In this document: in pieces, positions 14,905 through 22,271 of the stretch
Layout of the letters: the number at the start of each line of letters is the position of its first letter
Position numbering within the stretch: position 1 is the stretch's first letter
Program-made: the position numbers and the translations under genes
Assembly (NCBI GenBank): GCA_910579835.1
Contig: CAJTWQ010000031.1
Span: forward strand, 1-23,768
Source: an uncultured Ruminococcus sp.
Lineage (GTDB): Bacteria; Bacillota; Clostridia; Oscillospirales; Ruminococcaceae
DNA length: 23,768 bases
Direction: 5' to 3'
The notes under the pieces: model-generated
Seen by the model: only the letters and a program-made list of their open reading frames with translations
Database searches by the model: none
Told to the model about the DNA's origin: nothing

Positions 14905-15414
14905 ATGAATGATTTCTCCGCAGATGTTAATCTCGCACAGAAGGGAAGCAGTGAAGCATTTTCAAGGCTATATACCGCGGTTTACGAGGATATGTACCAT
15001 ATTGCGCTGTATAGTCTGCGAAATCAGCACGACGCCTGCGATGCCGTAAGCGATGCTGTTCTGGATGCTTTTTGTTCCATAAAAAAGCTGAAAAATCCTG
15101 AAAGCTTTCGTGGATGGATCATGAAAATACTTTCAGCTAAGATAAAAAGAGTTCAGCGTAATTACTTCAATGTTCCCGGAGAGCTTAAAGACGATGCGTC
15201 TATAAGCGACTTCGATTTCGATGGGGTAGAACTGAGGGAGTCTGTCGAGCGGCTTGATACGGGTTCGCGGCTTTTGCTGTCACTCTCTGTTTTGGAGGGA
15301 TATTCGAGCGAGGAAATTTCAAAAATCTGCGATATAAAGGCAAGTACAGTAAGATCAAGACTTTCAAGAATAAAAAGTATGCTGAAACTTGAGCTTACAC
15401 CGGATATTTTATAG
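14905..15414 (+). CDS. RNA polymerase sigma factor, ECF subfamily
   Basis: This 169-residue protein has the two ECF domains. Sigma-2 is at about 20-85 (EAFSRLYTAVYEDMYHIALYSL, then HDACDAVSDAVLDAF for core binding and -10 recognition). Sigma-4 is at about 115-165 (LLLSLSVLEGYSSEEISKICDIKASTVRSRLSRIKSML, a helix-turn-helix for -35 recognition). There is no extra C-terminal domain. AAAGGAGG 8 bases upstream fixes the start. The next gene begins 16 bases after the stop and encodes a membrane-anchored protein whose N-terminus is cytoplasmic, the standard layout of an ECF sigma with its regulator. The signal and regulon are unknown. Confidence 0.9.
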   Translation: MNDFSADVNLAQKGSSEAFSRLYTAVYEDMYHIALYSLRNQHDACDAVSDAVLDAFCSIKKLKNPESFRGWIMKILSAKIKRVQRNYFNVPGELKDDASISDFDFDGVELRESVERLDTGSRLLLSLSVLEGYSSEEISKICDIKASTVRSRLSRIKSMLKLELTPDIL

Positions 15415-15430
15415 AAAAGAGGCGTCAGAT

Positions 15431-17842
15431 ATGAGTAAAACAAACGATGAGAGGATAAAAGAAATGCTCACCAATGAGCCTGTTCCACAGGAATTAAAGC
15501 CAGAGAATATTAAGATCATGCTGGATGAAAAAGTTTCAGCGAAAAGGAGAAGAAATATAAAGAAAACTGCTGCCAGAATTACGGCAGGTGCAGCTGCCTG
15601 CGCCGTTATCTGCGGAACATCAGTTTATTTTGCAGGACAAAGGGATTCATTAAATAAAGATAAGGGCAGCTCGGGCAGAGAAGATATTAAAAAAGTCTTG
15701 GCAGAGTTCCCCGGTTTTAATATTGGCGATCATGACCTGACGTTAAATACACAGGCAGCCTATATGAGTGGCGCGTCCGGCTACGAAGAAGTTTATCAGC
15801 TGTATAAGAAGGCAGAGAAAAAATATTCTGAAAACGAAAGGAATTTTACTGATAAAGCGTATAATTACGAAAGCGCAGATATTGCCGAGGATATGGAAAC
15901 TGCTGTTCCTTCGGATACAACAATGCCAGCTGTTCAGGAAACTCCCGAATCTCTGACGCAAGAGAACGAAAACGAAATATCGCTTGAAGGGTCAATGAAG
16001 TCTGAAACTTCTGCCGAAGAAGAATCTCTTCCTGAACCGGACACCGAATCTGGTGTTAATGATGACGGCGAAAACAAGACAGATCACTCGGAGACTTATA
16101 ATCAGGAGGAAGGAGTTCTTGAAGCTGATATTGTCAAAACAGACGGAGAATATATCTACTATCTGTATAACAGTGATGTGGGATATGATCCGGAATTAAG
16201 CAGCTATTACAATGGCATGACGGCAAAGCTGAATATTGCCGGAGTGGAGGACGGAAAGTTTACATCTTCCCGGACAATCGATATTTCTGTGGCCTCGGAT
16301 TATGCTTTTGGGGATGGATATACCAATACAGGAATGTACGTCAGTGAGATGTATCTTTACAACGACATGATTCTTGTTGTGGGAACTGTCAGCGGCGAGG
16401 CTCAGCAGACTGTCCGCGATGACATAGGAGCAGTTGACGGACTGCTGAAAGACCTGAGAATAATTGAGGACGATTCCTATGTGCTGTACAGCGGAAAGAG
16501 CGCGGTTTTTGTTTCTGCATATACCGCCGGTGATGATCCGCAGCTTATTGACACTTATTATCAGGAGGGAAATTATGATGATGTAAGAATTTCCCCGGAC
16601 GGATATATGTATCTTATCTCTGACTATACGACCCAGGAGTTAAAGTATATTGACAATGAAGAACAGCTTGACGGATATATTCCGAAGTGCGGTGTTGGCA
16701 GCGGTTCTGTTTTTCTGCCGCCTGAAGATATTCTTATGCCCGACAAGGAGCTTGAAGAGGGTGAGACATTTAGCTGTACAGTTATAGGCAGTATTGACCT
16801 AAATAATTCCGGAGAAATTACCGCAGTTGATTCAAAGGCTCTTGCCGGATATACAGGAGAAATTTACAGTTCAGCCAATAATCTGTATACAACTGTCGGC
16901 TGGGATGATACGGAGATAACTCGTATTGACATTTCCGAGGGCAATATTACTCCTGCGGCTAACGGCAGCGTTGAGGGCAGAGTAAAGGATCAGTTTTCCA
17001 TGAGCGAGTACGGCGGATATTTCCGCATTGCGACTACCAAAGACACTTATGAGGACCGCACTGAGGAGTATACGTATTATGACGAAAATAACGTTCCCCA
17101 CACAGAGAGTTATGCAGTACATTCACGTACAAAGCGTGACAATCGTGTTTACGTTTTGGATATGGATATGAATATTGTGGGAAGTCTTGCAGATTTTGGT
17201 ATCGATGAGGAGATAAAGTCGGTCAATTTCAGCGGCGATACGGCTTATGTTGTGACTTATGAGCAGACAGATCCGCTGTTTGCGATAGATCTCAGCGATC
17301 CGGCAGCTCCGGCTATAATGGACGAATTTAAGATATTAGGATACAGCACATATATGCAGCAGTGGCAGGACGGAATGCTTCTCGGTTTCGGCGTATCGGC
17401 TGACGAGGACGGCATAGAGCAGGGAATTAAACTGACCATGTTCGACAATTCTGATCCGTATAATCTTGATGCGCTTGACACCTATGAGATGAACGGAGGG
17501 GATGACGAATGGATAAATTCCGTTGCTGTCTGGGAAAGAAAGGCTCTGCTCATAGCTCCCGAAAAGAATCTTATAGGAGTTCCGATAATTAGGGAATCGT
17601 GGAGTGATACGGATTATGAAAGTACGTTCAGTTTTGAGAGCAGCTACGTTTTCTTTGCTTTTGAGGATGGAAAGTTTGTTTATAGAGGCGAGATAGGAGG
17701 ACAGATTCCTGAGTACAGCGAAAATGATATACTCTATAGAAGATCAATTTATGTGGGAGATTATGTATATGCTCTCTGCGGAAACAAATTTATTGCGGCC
17801 GATATAAATACACTTGAAGTTACGGATGAAATTATTTTCTAA
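15431..17842 (+). CDS. Membrane-anchored beta-propeller protein, probable regulator or sensor partner of the ECF sigma factor
   Basis: The ATG at 15431 (AAAGAGG about 10 bases upstream) gives 803 residues; an upstream in-frame ATG at 15389 lies inside the sigma gene and lacks a ribosome binding site. Residues 1-44 are cytoplasmic and basic near the membrane (KRRRNIKK), 45-68 form one transmembrane helix, and 70-225 are an acidic, Ser/Glu/Pro-rich linker. From EEGVLEADIVKTDGEYIYY (227-245) to the end is the Beta_propel domain, a family of secreted proteins distantly related to WD40 propellers. Its hallmark is the EGVDEADIVKTDG-like entry strand; here L230 replaces the usual D. The short N-terminus lacks the zinc anti-sigma HxxxCxxC motif. 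Co-location with the sigma suggests it holds or releases it in response to an extracellular cue; this is inferred from position. Confidence 0.82.
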   Translation: MSKTNDERIKEMLTNEPVPQELKPENIKIMLDEKVSAKRRRNIKKTAARITAGAAACAVICGTSVYFAGQRDSLNKDKGSSGREDIKKVLAEFPGFNIGDHDLTLNTQAAYMSGASGYEEVYQLYKKAEKKYSENERNFTDKAYNYESADIAEDMETAVPSDTTMPAVQETPESLTQENENEISLEGSMKSETSAEEESLPEPDTESGVNDDGENKTDHSETYNQEEGVLEADIVKTDGEYIYYLYNSDVGYDPELSSYYNGMTAKLNIAGVEDGKFTSSRTIDISVASDYAFGDGYTNTGMYVSEMYLYNDMILVVGTVSGEAQQTVRDDIGAVDGLLKDLRIIEDDSYVLYSGKSAVFVSAYTAGDDPQLIDTYYQEGNYDDVRISPDGYMYLISDYTTQELKYIDNEEQLDGYIPKCGVGSGSVFLPPEDILMPDKELEEGETFSCTVIGSIDLNNSGEITAVDSKALAGYTGEIYSSANNLYTTVGWDDTEITRIDISEGNITPAANGSVEGRVKDQFSMSEYGGYFRIATTKDTYEDRTEEYTYYDENNVPHTESYAVHSRTKRDNRVYVLDMDMNIVGSLADFGIDEEIKSVNFSGDTAYVVTYEQTDPLFAIDLSDPAAPAIMDEFKILGYSTYMQQWQDGMLLGFGVSADEDGIEQGIKLTMFDNSDPYNLDALDTYEMNGGDDEWINSVAVWERKALLIAPEKNLIGVPIIRESWSDTDYESTFSFESSYVFFAFEDGKFVYRGEIGGQIPEYSENDILYRRSIYVGDYVYALCGNKFIAADINTLEVTDEIIF

Positions 17843-17989
17843 GAGGAGATTACCATGAGCTGAATCCTGATAATGATAAGATGGGTTTTTACAGATAGAA
17901 TTTTACAGATAGAAATCGTGGGAATATGTTTCCGGAACTATAATCGGTCTGGCTTACAAAGAGTAACTTATCATTGCATATGTCATTAA
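17843..17989 (+). pseudogene. Possible gene remnant: strong ribosome binding site, ATG-AGC-TGA, then an open frame
   Basis: GAGGAG at 17843-17848 stands 6 bases before an ATG at 17855, but the third codon is TGA. The same frame then stays open for about 41 codons to a TAA at 17987. The predicted residues show no recognisable family. It could be a decayed gene, an upstream regulatory minimal ORF, or chance. Confidence 0.3.
17887..17914 (+). repeat. Perfect 14-base tandem duplication
   Basis: TTTTACAGATAGAA occurs twice head to tail (17887-17900 and 17901-17914) in the intergenic stretch after the beta-propeller gene. Two copies only; probably a replication-slippage product. Confidence 0.75.
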
Positions 17990-18005
17990 CGCAATAGGAA
18001 TATTT

Positions 18006-18051
18006 AAAGCCATAGTATTTATGATTTTGTCATGAATACTATGGCTTTTTT
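18006..18051 (+). terminator. Long-stem terminator between converging genes
   Basis: AAAGCCATAGTATTTATG (18006-18023) pairs with CATGAATACTATGGCTTT (18031-18048) as an 18-bp stem with one G-U pair and a 7-base loop, followed by a run of T on the plus strand. It ends plus-strand transcription from the sigma/beta-propeller unit. On the minus strand the hairpin lies 42 bases past the VOC gene stop and is followed by only three U, so it may work both ways but less well there. Confidence 0.85.
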
Positions 18052-18089
18052 AAACAAGCCCTAATTTACGTAATTAATAAATCTGAAAT

Positions 18090-18548
18090 TTATCTTATGC
18101 AGGCATGTACAAATTTCATAGGCACATCCATGCGTCTGGCAGCTTCTTCCGGTGTCATTCCGCTGTCTAAGAAGCGTTTACAGACAACTTTCATGTTTTC
18201 TCCAACTTCGATAATGTGCTTATCCGGATCATAAAAGCGTATCACACGCTGTCCCCAACTATGCTCTTTTACTGGATGAACATATTTAACATCACTTTTA
18301 TCCAGCTTCTTTACGAACGAATCAAAATCATTTTCTTCAAAGTAAAGTTCAAAATTATTACCGCCAAAAGAAATGTTATCATTATTTATAAACTCTTTAT
18401 ATGTTTCTAAGGTTTGTAAAGCCAGTCCTCCTGTCAGTGTTTTGTTGGCTCCAAAATCCAGAATCACATCAAGTCCAAGAATAGTTTTATAAAATTCAAC
18501 CGATTTATCCATATTGCTTACAACCAGCATAAAGCTATTTAATTTCAT
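18090..18548 (-). CDS. VOC/glyoxalase-fold protein with a C-terminal helical tail
   Basis: The 152-residue product begins MKLNSFMLVVSNMDKSVEFYK, the first beta-alpha module of a VOC fold, and continues with ILGLDVILDFG, NNFELYFEENDFDSF, and HSWGQRVIRFYDPDKHIIEVGE, the second module with metal-ligand-like His and Glu residues. Members include glyoxalase I, fosfomycin or bleomycin resistance proteins and dioxygenases; the substrate cannot be told. The last 30 residues (VCKRFLDSGMTPEEAARRMDVPMKFV) form a helix-turn-helix-like tail beyond the fold. The start at 18548 is chosen because GGGGAG lies 10 bases upstream and homologous starts are of this type; a frame opening at 18656 would begin almost at the predicted transcription start. 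It is a single-gene unit with its own promoter. Confidence 0.82.
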   Translation of the reverse strand: MKLNSFMLVVSNMDKSVEFYKTILGLDVILDFGANKTLTGGLALQTLETYKEFINNDNISFGGNNFELYFEENDFDSFVKKLDKSDVKYVHPVKEHSWGQRVIRFYDPDKHIIEVGENMKVVCKRFLDSGMTPEEAARRMDVPMKFVHACIR

Positions 18549-18575
18549 TTCATTTATACTCCCCTCTATTGCTAA

Positions 18576-18592
18576 TGACATATATAATGTCA
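18576..18592. promoter_or_regulatory. Palindrome in the VOC gene leader (possible operator)
   Basis: TGACAT-ATATA-ATGTCA is a perfect 6-5-6 inverted repeat located between the VOC promoter and its start codon. Its symmetric form suits a dimeric repressor. Nothing else supports it. Confidence 0.35.
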
Positions 18593-18665
18593 AAAAATCG
18601 TATTTCAAGGCAGATGAGGAAAGCATGCTGATCTGTCTTGACATACGAAATTTCATTCTATAAGT

Positions 18666-18694
18666 ATTATAGCATAATGTCCGAATAAAGTCAA
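18666..18694 (-). promoter_or_regulatory. Consensus promoter for the VOC gene
   Basis: Read on the minus strand: TTGACT (18694-18689), 17-base spacer, TATAAT (18671-18666). The -35 begins directly at the U-run of the feo terminator. Predicted transcription start is near 18659, giving a leader of about 110 bases. Confidence 0.82.
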
Positions 18695-18732
18695 TAAAAA
18701 AGCAGCTTCCAAAGAAATCAAAAGCTGCTTTT
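18692..18732 (-). terminator. Rho-independent terminator of the feo operon
   Basis: Read on the minus strand, AAAAGCAGCTT (18732-18722) pairs with AAGCTGCTTTT (18708-18698) as an 11-bp stem, followed by TTTATTG. It ends 18 bases after the Cys-rich protein stop and its tail runs into the next promoter. Confidence 0.85.
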
Positions 18733-18750
18733 CAGTATTCAATCAGGGAT

Positions 18751-18945
18751 TTATTTCTTGTTTGGTTGCGAAGTATCAGGATTATGAGCCGAATCTGCAC
18801 TGCCGCTGTGACAGCTTCCTTTCATGGCGCAGTTTGAACAGCTGCAGCCACAGGATGTTTTTCCCTGTTTCTTATTGCGAATCAGTGAAAACAAAGCCAG
18901 ACCGACAATAAGTATTACCAGTATAAGTCCGAAAATCCATTGCAT
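18751..18945 (-). CDS. FeoB-associated Cys-rich membrane protein
   Basis: The 64-residue product has one N-terminal transmembrane helix (about 3-22, WIFGLILVILIVGLALFSLI), a basic stop-transfer RNKKQGK, and a cytoplasmic cysteine cluster CGCSCSNCAMKGSC (32-45 region), then a Ser/Asn-rich tail. This is the small protein that follows feoB in many Firmicutes and is thought to help pass ferrous iron or support FeoB, by analogy to FeoC. The start ATG at 18945 is 4 bases from the feoB stop, and the ribosome binding site AAGGGGA overlaps that stop, indicating coupled translation. Confidence 0.88.
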   Translation of the reverse strand: MQWIFGLILVILIVGLALFSLIRNKKQGKTSCGCSCSNCAMKGSCHSGSADSAHNPDTSQPNKK

Positions 18946-18949
18946 GGGA

Positions 18950-21457
18950 TCATCCCCTTACTTTAGTATTGGTAAGCCGTGCAGACTCTTTATATGGTCT
19001 TGCGATAAGCCATATTACTGCGGCGATAACTGCAAATGAGATTACTGCCCCGATAATTCCAAGGCCTGTAACTGTTCCTCCAAAGAGGGTACCAAGCTGA
19101 TTTACTACAAATGCTGTAATATAGGCAAAAATACACTGATATGCTACAGCAAATGCCGTCCATTTAGGATTGTTCATCTCACGGCGTATAGCTCCGATAG
19201 CGGCAAAGCACGGGGCGCAGAGAAGATTAAATACCAGGAATGAATATCCGGCGGCGGCTGTGAACTGTGTCCCAAGAACGGTATAAAGAGGAGAATCTCC
19301 AGAACCGAAAAGTATTCCCATAGTGCCGACGATATTTTCTTTTGCCACAAGTCCGGTAACAGATGCGACTGCTGACTGCCAGTTGCCCCAGCCTAACGGA
19401 ATGAATATCCATGCGATGCCCTTGCCTATAGTTGCCAAAATGCTTCTGTCCAGTTCTTCTTCGGAGAGCATACGGAAAGAACCGTCCACCGTTCCGAAGT
19501 AAGTCAGGAACCAGATTACAATTGTCGAAAGAAGAATGATCGTGCCGGCCTTTTTAATAAATGACCAGCCTCTTTCCCACATAGAGCGAAGAACGTTGCC
19601 GGGAGTAGGCATATGATATGCCGGAAGTTCCATAACAAATGGTGCAGGGTCTCCTGCAAACATTTTTGTCTTTTTGAGGATGATTCCTGATATAATGATA
19701 GCTGCCATTCCAAGGAAGTATGCTGAGATTGCTACCCACGGAGATCCGCCGAATATTGCTCCTGCAATCATGGCTATAAACGGTGTTTTTGCTCCGCATG
19801 GAATGAATGTAGTCGTCATGATAGTCATACGGCGGTCACGGGAATTTTCGATTGTGCGTGAAGCCATGATTCCAGGAATTCCGCAGCCTGTTCCGACCAA
19901 AATCGGGATAAATGATTTGCCTGAAAGACCAAATCTGCGGAAAACCCTGTCGAGAACAAACGCCACACGCGACATATAACCGCAGGATTCGATAAAGGCA
20001 AGAAGCAGGAACAGCACAAGCATTTGTGGAACAAATCCCAGTACAGCGCCTACGCCGCCGATGATTCCGTCAATAATAAGACCGTGGAGCCAGTCGGGGC
20101 AGTTGTCGCCAAGCAATTTCTCTGCAAGAGCTGGAACGCCGGGTATCCATGTGCCGTAGTTTGCCGGATCAACACCGCCGTCGTACTTTGCAAACATAGC
20201 GGCTGCGGCGGAGAAATCAGTCATTGCTGCCGTTTCCTCTGAAACTGCGAGGGTTTCATCGTCCTCCAGTTCATAGGTGAATTCTGTTTCGGCTGCAAAG
20301 ACTGCGGCGATTTTATTAAGCTCCGAGGCGGCGATATCAGCGTCAAAGCCGTCAGCTTCGGTATCTATAGCAGCCTCCGCGTCAGATATATCAATGCCCT
20401 TTAATGAGGCAAATTCAAGACCTCCTGCGATGATTGCATCGGCATCGCCGTATTCTTCAGCAGCTTCCTCTGCTTCGCCGGTACCGATTCCGAATAAGTG
20501 AAATCCATCGCCAAAAAGACTATCATTTGCCCAGTCGGTTGCTGCTGTTCCGACTGTTACCATGGATATGTAGTATACCAGAAACATAACAACAGCAAAA
20601 ATAGGCAGTCCCAGCCAGCGGTTGGTGACGATTTTGTCTATTTTGTCAGATGTGGAAAGACCGCCCTTGTTTTTCTTCTTCAGGCAGCTGCCGATGATGC
20701 GTGATATGTATTCGTAGCGCTCGTTTGTGATGATGGATTCTGCATCGTCGTCCATTTCTTTTTCCACAGCCTGAATATCTTTTTCAATGTGTTTAGATAT
20801 ATCGGCAGGGAGCGCAAGTTTTTCAACGACCTTTTCATCGCGTTCAAAGAGCTTTATAGCGTACCAGCGCTGCATTTCATCCGGCATATCATGGAGTGCG
20901 GCTTCCTCAATGTGAGCAAGGGCATGTTCTACAGGACCGGAAAATGCGTGCTGCGGTATTGTTTTTGCGGATTTTGCCGCAGTGATTGCAGCCTCTGCGG
21001 CCTCGGAAATTCCCTCGCTTTTCAGCGCTGATATTTCAACTACTTTGCATCCTATGGATCTTGAAAGCTGATCGAAGTTGATTTTGTCACCGTTTTTACG
21101 AACCACATCCATCATATTCACAGCGGCTATCACGGGGATACCAAGCTCGGTAAGCTGAGTTGTCAAATAGAGATTACGTTCCAGATTAGTGCCGTCGATA
21201 ATATTCAGAATAGCATCGGGGCGTTCGCCAATAAGATAATTCCTGGCGACAACCTCTTCAAGCGTATAAGGCGAGAGCGAGTAGATGCCGGGTAAATCAG
21301 TAATAATAACACCGTCATGTTTTTTCAGCTTTCCCTCTTTTTTTTCAACGGTTACGCCGGGCCAGTTGCCTACAAACTGATTGGAGCCTGTCAATGCGTT
21401 GAAAAGAGTAGTTTTGCCGCAGTTTGGATTGCCTGCCAGCGCAATTCTTATACTCAT
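18950..21457 (-). CDS. feoB: Ferrous iron transporter FeoB, with a large acidic external insert
   Basis: FeoB moves Fe2+ into the cell, driven or gated by an N-terminal G-protein domain. G1 is GNPNCGKTT (9-17), G2 Thr is T36, G3 is DLPG (54-57), G4 is NMMD (114-117), and SALKSEG (143-149) is G5. The helical GDI-like region runs to about 275. The membrane part starts at WLGLPIFAVVMFLVYYI (281-297) and includes the gate-type segments FVPQMLVLF and GTGCGIPGIMASRT (522-535). Between the first and second membrane helices, residues about 312-450 form a long, Ala/Glu/Asp-rich stretch; E. coli FeoB has roughly 45 residues there. At 835 residues the protein is longer than the usual 650-770. AGAGGT about 10 bases upstream supports the start. 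It lies 126 bases after feoA and carries a TTAG-N6-CTAA element in that gap. Confidence 0.94.
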   Translation of the reverse strand: MSIRIALAGNPNCGKTTLFNALTGSNQFVGNWPGVTVEKKEGKLKKHDGVIITDLPGIYSLSPYTLEEVVARNYLIGERPDAILNIIDGTNLERNLYLTTQLTELGIPVIAAVNMMDVVRKNGDKINFDQLSRSIGCKVVEISALKSEGISEAAEAAITAAKSAKTIPQHAFSGPVEHALAHIEEAALHDMPDEMQRWYAIKLFERDEKVVEKLALPADISKHIEKDIQAVEKEMDDDAESIITNERYEYISRIIGSCLKKKNKGGLSTSDKIDKIVTNRWLGLPIFAVVMFLVYYISMVTVGTAATDWANDSLFGDGFHLFGIGTGEAEEAAEEYGDADAIIAGGLEFASLKGIDISDAEAAIDTEADGFDADIAASELNKIAAVFAAETEFTYELEDDETLAVSEETAAMTDFSAAAAMFAKYDGGVDPANYGTWIPGVPALAEKLLGDNCPDWLHGLIIDGIIGGVGAVLGFVPQMLVLFLLLAFIESCGYMSRVAFVLDRVFRRFGLSGKSFIPILVGTGCGIPGIMASRTIENSRDRRMTIMTTTFIPCGAKTPFIAMIAGAIFGGSPWVAISAYFLGMAAIIISGIILKKTKMFAGDPAPFVMELPAYHMPTPGNVLRSMWERGWSFIKKAGTIILLSTIVIWFLTYFGTVDGSFRMLSEEELDRSILATIGKGIAWIFIPLGWGNWQSAVASVTGLVAKENIVGTMGILFGSGDSPLYTVLGTQFTAAAGYSFLVFNLLCAPCFAAIGAIRREMNNPKWTAFAVAYQCIFAYITAFVVNQLGTLFGGTVTGLGIIGAVISFAVIAAVIWLIARPYKESARLTNTKVRG

Positions 21458-21495
21458 TAAATAAACCTCTCTTTCACCGATAAACGGTATTTTTG

Positions 21496-21509
21496 TTAGT
21501 GAACGCTAA
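21496..21509. promoter_or_regulatory. TTAG-N6-CTAA palindrome upstream of feoB (candidate metalloregulator site)
   Basis: TTAG-TGAACG-CTAA sits 38 bases before the feoB start codon. The same half-sites and spacing occur at the feoA start site (22057-22070). The pattern recalls DtxR/IdeR-type operators (TTAGG/CCTAA half-sites), but the regulator cannot be identified from here. Confidence 0.5.
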
Positions 21510-21527
21510 TTTGTTTTGAAAACATAA

Positions 21528-21544
21528 TCCCCTTTTTGAGGGGA
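21528..21544 (-). other. Hairpin between feoA and feoB
   Basis: Read on the minus strand, TCCCCT and AGGGGA pair (6 bp) around a 5-base loop, followed by TTATGTTTTC. It may set different expression of feoA and feoB by partial termination or RNA stability. Too weak to be called a full terminator. Confidence 0.4.
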
Positions 21545-21583
21545 CATTATTTTCAGGTTAACTGACTATATGTAATGAGCAGG

Positions 21584-21805
21584 TTACATTTCTACTTCGA
21601 TCATTTCGGCATCCGCCTTACGAATGGAAAGTTCATATCCGCGGACGGTAATTTCAATAGGATCCCCCAGAGGCGCTACCTTGCGGACGGTTACCTCAGT
21701 TCCTTTTGTGATTCCCATATCCATGATACGGCGTTTGACAGCGCCTTCGCCTGTAAGTTTTTTTACCTTGGCAGTGCTGCCTATCTTAACTTCCTTCAGA
21801 TTCAT
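21584..21805 (-). CDS. feoA: FeoA family protein (first next to feoB)
   Basis: The 73-residue product is one FeoA SH3-like domain: IGSTAKVKKLTGEGAVKRRIMDMGITKGTEVTVRKVAPLGDPIEITVRGYELSIRKADAEMIEV. All usual parts are present, including RRRIMDMG-like helix, the GTEV turn and the PLGDP loop. FeoA is a small cytosolic partner that binds FeoB and is needed for iron uptake. AAGGAGG about 8 bases upstream fixes the start, 14 bases after the preceding feoA-like gene. Confidence 0.92.
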   Translation of the reverse strand: MNLKEVKIGSTAKVKKLTGEGAVKRRIMDMGITKGTEVTVRKVAPLGDPIEITVRGYELSIRKADAEMIEVEM

Positions 21806-21819
21806 TTACAATACCTCCT

Positions 21820-22029
21820 TTATACTATGATTTTCATAGCCATTTCACGGCTTATGGCCACCCTTGTTTCCTTGACGTTGACAATAAGATTTCCATTTAT
21901 GGTGTTTATTACCGACAGAGTCCCACCAACTATGAATCCTAGATTTTCAAGGTGTTTTTTTACATCCGGCGAGCCGCCGATTTTTTTAATTGTATATGTT
22001 TTTTCTGTATCTGCCAGTGTCAAAGGCAT
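21820..22029 (-). CDS. feoA: Second FeoA family protein
   Basis: The 69-residue product starts MPLTLADTEKTYTIKKIGG and has a helix DVKKHLENLGFIVGG and the GNLIVNVKETRVAISREMAMKI end typical of FeoA-like SH3 domains, but it is well diverged from its neighbour. Paired feoA genes are common in clostridia and may act as a heteromeric FeoA unit. The start at 22029 has AAAGGA about 11 bases upstream; an in-frame ATG at 22041 overlaps that ribosome binding site and is less likely. It is the first gene after the feo promoter. Confidence 0.9.
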   Translation of the reverse strand: MPLTLADTEKTYTIKKIGGSPDVKKHLENLGFIVGGTLSVINTINGNLIVNVKETRVAISREMAMKIIV

Positions 22030-22055
22030 ATTGAATATCATCCTTTCAACTTGGT

Positions 22056-22071
22056 GTTAGTAATTTCTAAC
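22056..22071. promoter_or_regulatory. Palindromic operator at the feo transcription start
   Basis: GTTAG-TAATTT-CTAAC is a perfect 5-6-5 palindrome placed just downstream of the -10 box, roughly +2 to +17, where a bound repressor would block initiation. A further half-site (TACTAA, 22086-22091) lies in the spacer against the -10. A TTAG-N6-CTAA copy recurs before feoB. Iron-responsive repression by a DtxR-family protein is a reasonable inference. Confidence 0.55.
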
Positions 22072-22079
22072 CATATATT

Positions 22080-22108
22080 ATTATATACTAACATTATGTA
22101 AAAGTCAA
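22080..22108 (-). promoter_or_regulatory. Consensus promoter of the feo operon
   Basis: On the minus strand: TTGACT (22108-22103), 17-base spacer, TATAAT (22085-22080). Predicted start is near 22073, about 44 bases before the first feoA start codon. Confidence 0.85.
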
Positions 22109-22185
22109 CGGTTTTATGACAAATATTTTAAAGTCTGTGCAATGTAACATAAATTTTGTCGAACTGCAATGAAATATATAGATAA

Positions 22186-22214
22186 TTGACAAAAAACATT
22201 CTTTGTATTTTTAT
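22186..22214 (+). promoter_or_regulatory. Possible plus-strand promoter in the feoA/transporter gap
   Basis: TTGACA (22186-22191), a 17-base spacer and TTTTAT (22209-22214) give a perfect -35 and a 4-of-6 -10. It points away from feoA and toward the hairpin at 22272, so it could drive a short RNA of about 95 bases. The region is A/T-rich, so chance is possible. Confidence 0.35.
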
Positions 22215-22271
22215 GGAGCGTTTTTGTTGCGTATATCTTTGGTAAAATGGATTCTGAACAGACTAAAATTA

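Noticed and set aside
18549..18656. Longer start of the VOC protein
   Set aside because: The ATG at 18656 is within 3 bases of the predicted transcription start and the extra 36 residues have no resemblance to the family; GGGGAG precedes the shorter start.
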